A stretch of 64,000 nt of DNA from Phalacrocorax aristotelis (taxonomy: Eukaryota > Chordata > Aves > Suliformes > Phalacrocoracidae), in the NCBI RefSeq assembly GCF_949628215.1, contig NC_134276.1:127658125-127722124 (forward strand), written 5' to 3'. The notes under the pieces are model-generated. The model ran no database searches. It was not told the DNA's origin and saw only the letters and a list, made by a program, of their open reading frames with translations. A program made the position numbers and the translations under genes. This document shows positions 62,401-64,000 of this stretch, piece by piece (positions within the stretch are counted from its first letter, which is position 1; each line of letters begins with the position of its first letter).

Positions 62401-64000
62401 TTGGCTTTCGAAGGTCATCGCTTATCGTTTCTGTGATCGAAGACTGGCACACTAGTACGTGGTGTCAGGCTGCCAAAAATAAATCAAATTGGCTCCCAGC
62501 CAGTGTCATCAGTTGGCTGGTTGCCATGGCTTGCTTGGCTGCTACTGCCGTGAAGCATGCCGACCGTGCTACTTTTGTGCGGTGATGTTCGACTGCCTTG
62601 CATTTTACTACAATGGCTGTATCGTGTTATTTGTGGATAGCTTCCATGGTGCAAACACTAGCAAAAGGCAAGGGCATTTCATTTATATCCAGAAGAGATT
62701 TTTGCCTTCATCTAAGGGAAGGACAAAAAAGACAGGAAGAGGGGAAAGGAATAACCGACCAGATAAAGAGAAGTGCAAAATTTTTAATGCTTAATATTTA
62801 ATTTTTCTGGAGTGGGGGAGAGGCTGGGTGATTCTTCACCCCAGTCACTAATTCCCCTGGCAGCCCTCAGCTCTCCTGATTATTCAGTTCCACCTACTCT
62901 ACCTATCTGCTGGTAATGGCTTAGGAAATGGCTTCAAACAACTGTCCTGTATCCAATATTAGTTGATCTGGAACCCCAGACATTCCCAGTTGTACAGTAG
63001 GGCAGTTTCTAAGCAATCCTCAGTGTAACAAAAAGGGATGGAAAAAGAAGATAGATTCCAACCTGGGTAAGGCATGAAGTGAGTCAGTGGGCTTTGTTCA
63101 GCGGCAGTGAGGGATTGATATAAGAAGGACAGTCTCTTAGTTGTCTTCATGTCTTTTGGTGGGTGACTTGCATGCCAAGAAAGTGTTCTTTTATCTGAGC
63201 ATCCTTGCCAAGACTTATGTTTATAAGCTTTCTTGTTATGATCCAGCTTTTTCCTCTTTGGTGTTGGTATTATGCTTAGAGAGGCTCCCTTAGATGCCAA
63301 CCTACTCAACAGGACAAAATTCAAAAGTAGTAGGAGAGAATTTATACATTGCATATGGATGAGGAGATGAGACTTATTCTAATCTATGTTGCATTGGCTT
63401 AAATCCAGAGAGTCTCCATCAAAGTTACTGGAAAGAGTCTACATTAGCACAGCTTTGAAGTGAGATCAGCATCCAGTACAGCAGACTATAGAAGAAGGTG
63501 GGCTACTGTGTGCCTTACGGGGAGGAAAGGAGGTGAATGTCACACAGTGTTAGATTCTCTTTGTACTTTCCCAGGCTTTCGAGTCTCACCTCCAAATTTG
63601 GCTAGCTCTCACATCAAAAGCACTCTCAGATTGTCAGGTAAGAGTACAACAAAGCCCAGAAATGTGAAAGAGTAAATTGTGCCTAAGGAAACAAATGGAT
63701 CTTCTTTTGTTGGGAAATGAAGAATGCTTTCTCCCGCTTGAGGAAATAGCTTTACAATGGAGCAGTTTCACAGCTGAAATGAAAAATCAGCCAGATGACA
63801 ATTGCTTTGCATGTAAGCGGGCCAGCAGTTCCCCCAAGGCTCTGTATCCTGCAAGCAAAGAGCACTGGGAGGCACCATCTTCTCTTCATTTCCTCAGAGG
63901 GAGCAAGTCCCTATGGATCCTTTATTCATGGTTTAGAGTTGAATCAGTTCTTTGTTTTCAGTTCAGTCAGCATGTTGATGGAAGGACAATACTTGCTGCA
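59406..64000 (+). other. GAP43: GAP43 intron 2 (partial), last exon not in window
   Basis: After the donor no open stretch resembling the conserved GAP43 C-terminus (a Glu/Lys-rich end) is present, so the terminal coding exon and 3' UTR lie beyond base 64000. The longest frame is 61923-62585 (220 codons, + strand); I do not recognise it and treat it as probably chance. No transposon could be named. Confidence 0.75.

Overview
This window is vertebrate nuclear DNA, most likely from a bird of the Neoaves group. It carries part of one recognisable protein-coding gene on the + strand, GAP43 (neuromodulin, growth-associated protein 43). The bird assignment rests on three things read by eye: a 632-bp solo LTR at 46072-46703 of a kind I know from non-galliform bird genomes, CR1 LINE relics, and an avian-looking GAP43 sequence with one extra residue near the N-terminus relative to the mammalian protein. 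The species cannot be fixed from this window.

Layout. Bases 1 to about 25200 are the 5' flank of GAP43. I see no gene there, only a degenerate CA-rich tract, an alpharetrovirus-like LTR on the - strand (about 3311-3697), a decayed minisatellite (about 7590-8000), an old MIR/L2-like fragment and the 3' end of a CR1 element. Bases 25240-26209 are the probable promoter and 5' leader, with inverted CCAAT and homeodomain-type sites, a G-run cluster, a GT/GCGT repeat and a 125-base purine tract ending 10 bases before the start codon. Exon 1 coding sequence (26210-26239) encodes only the ten-residue membrane anchor. Intron 1 is 32.5 kb (26240-58777) and holds the solo LTR, a degraded CR1 with reverse-transcriptase relics, several ancient amniote SINE/MITE fragments, simple repeats and an unidentified coding-like relic on the - strand at 32338-32976. 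Exon 2 (58778-59405) encodes nearly all the rest of the protein, including the calmodulin-binding IQ motif and the protein kinase C serine. The last coding exon (about 27 residues expected) was not found and should lie beyond base 64000, so 59406-64000 is a partial intron 2.

Because the window is essentially one gene, functional interplay is limited. Exon 1 supplies the dual-cysteine palmitoylation anchor that targets the protein to growth-cone membranes, and exon 2 supplies the calmodulin/PKC switch and a long acidic, Ala/Glu-rich disordered tail. Most open reading frames outside these exons look like chance ORFs. I found no convincing new system. The most notable points are the promoter architecture, the stop-free in-frame leader of GAP43, the 5-bp target-site duplication of the solo LTR and the unidentified coding-like relic.
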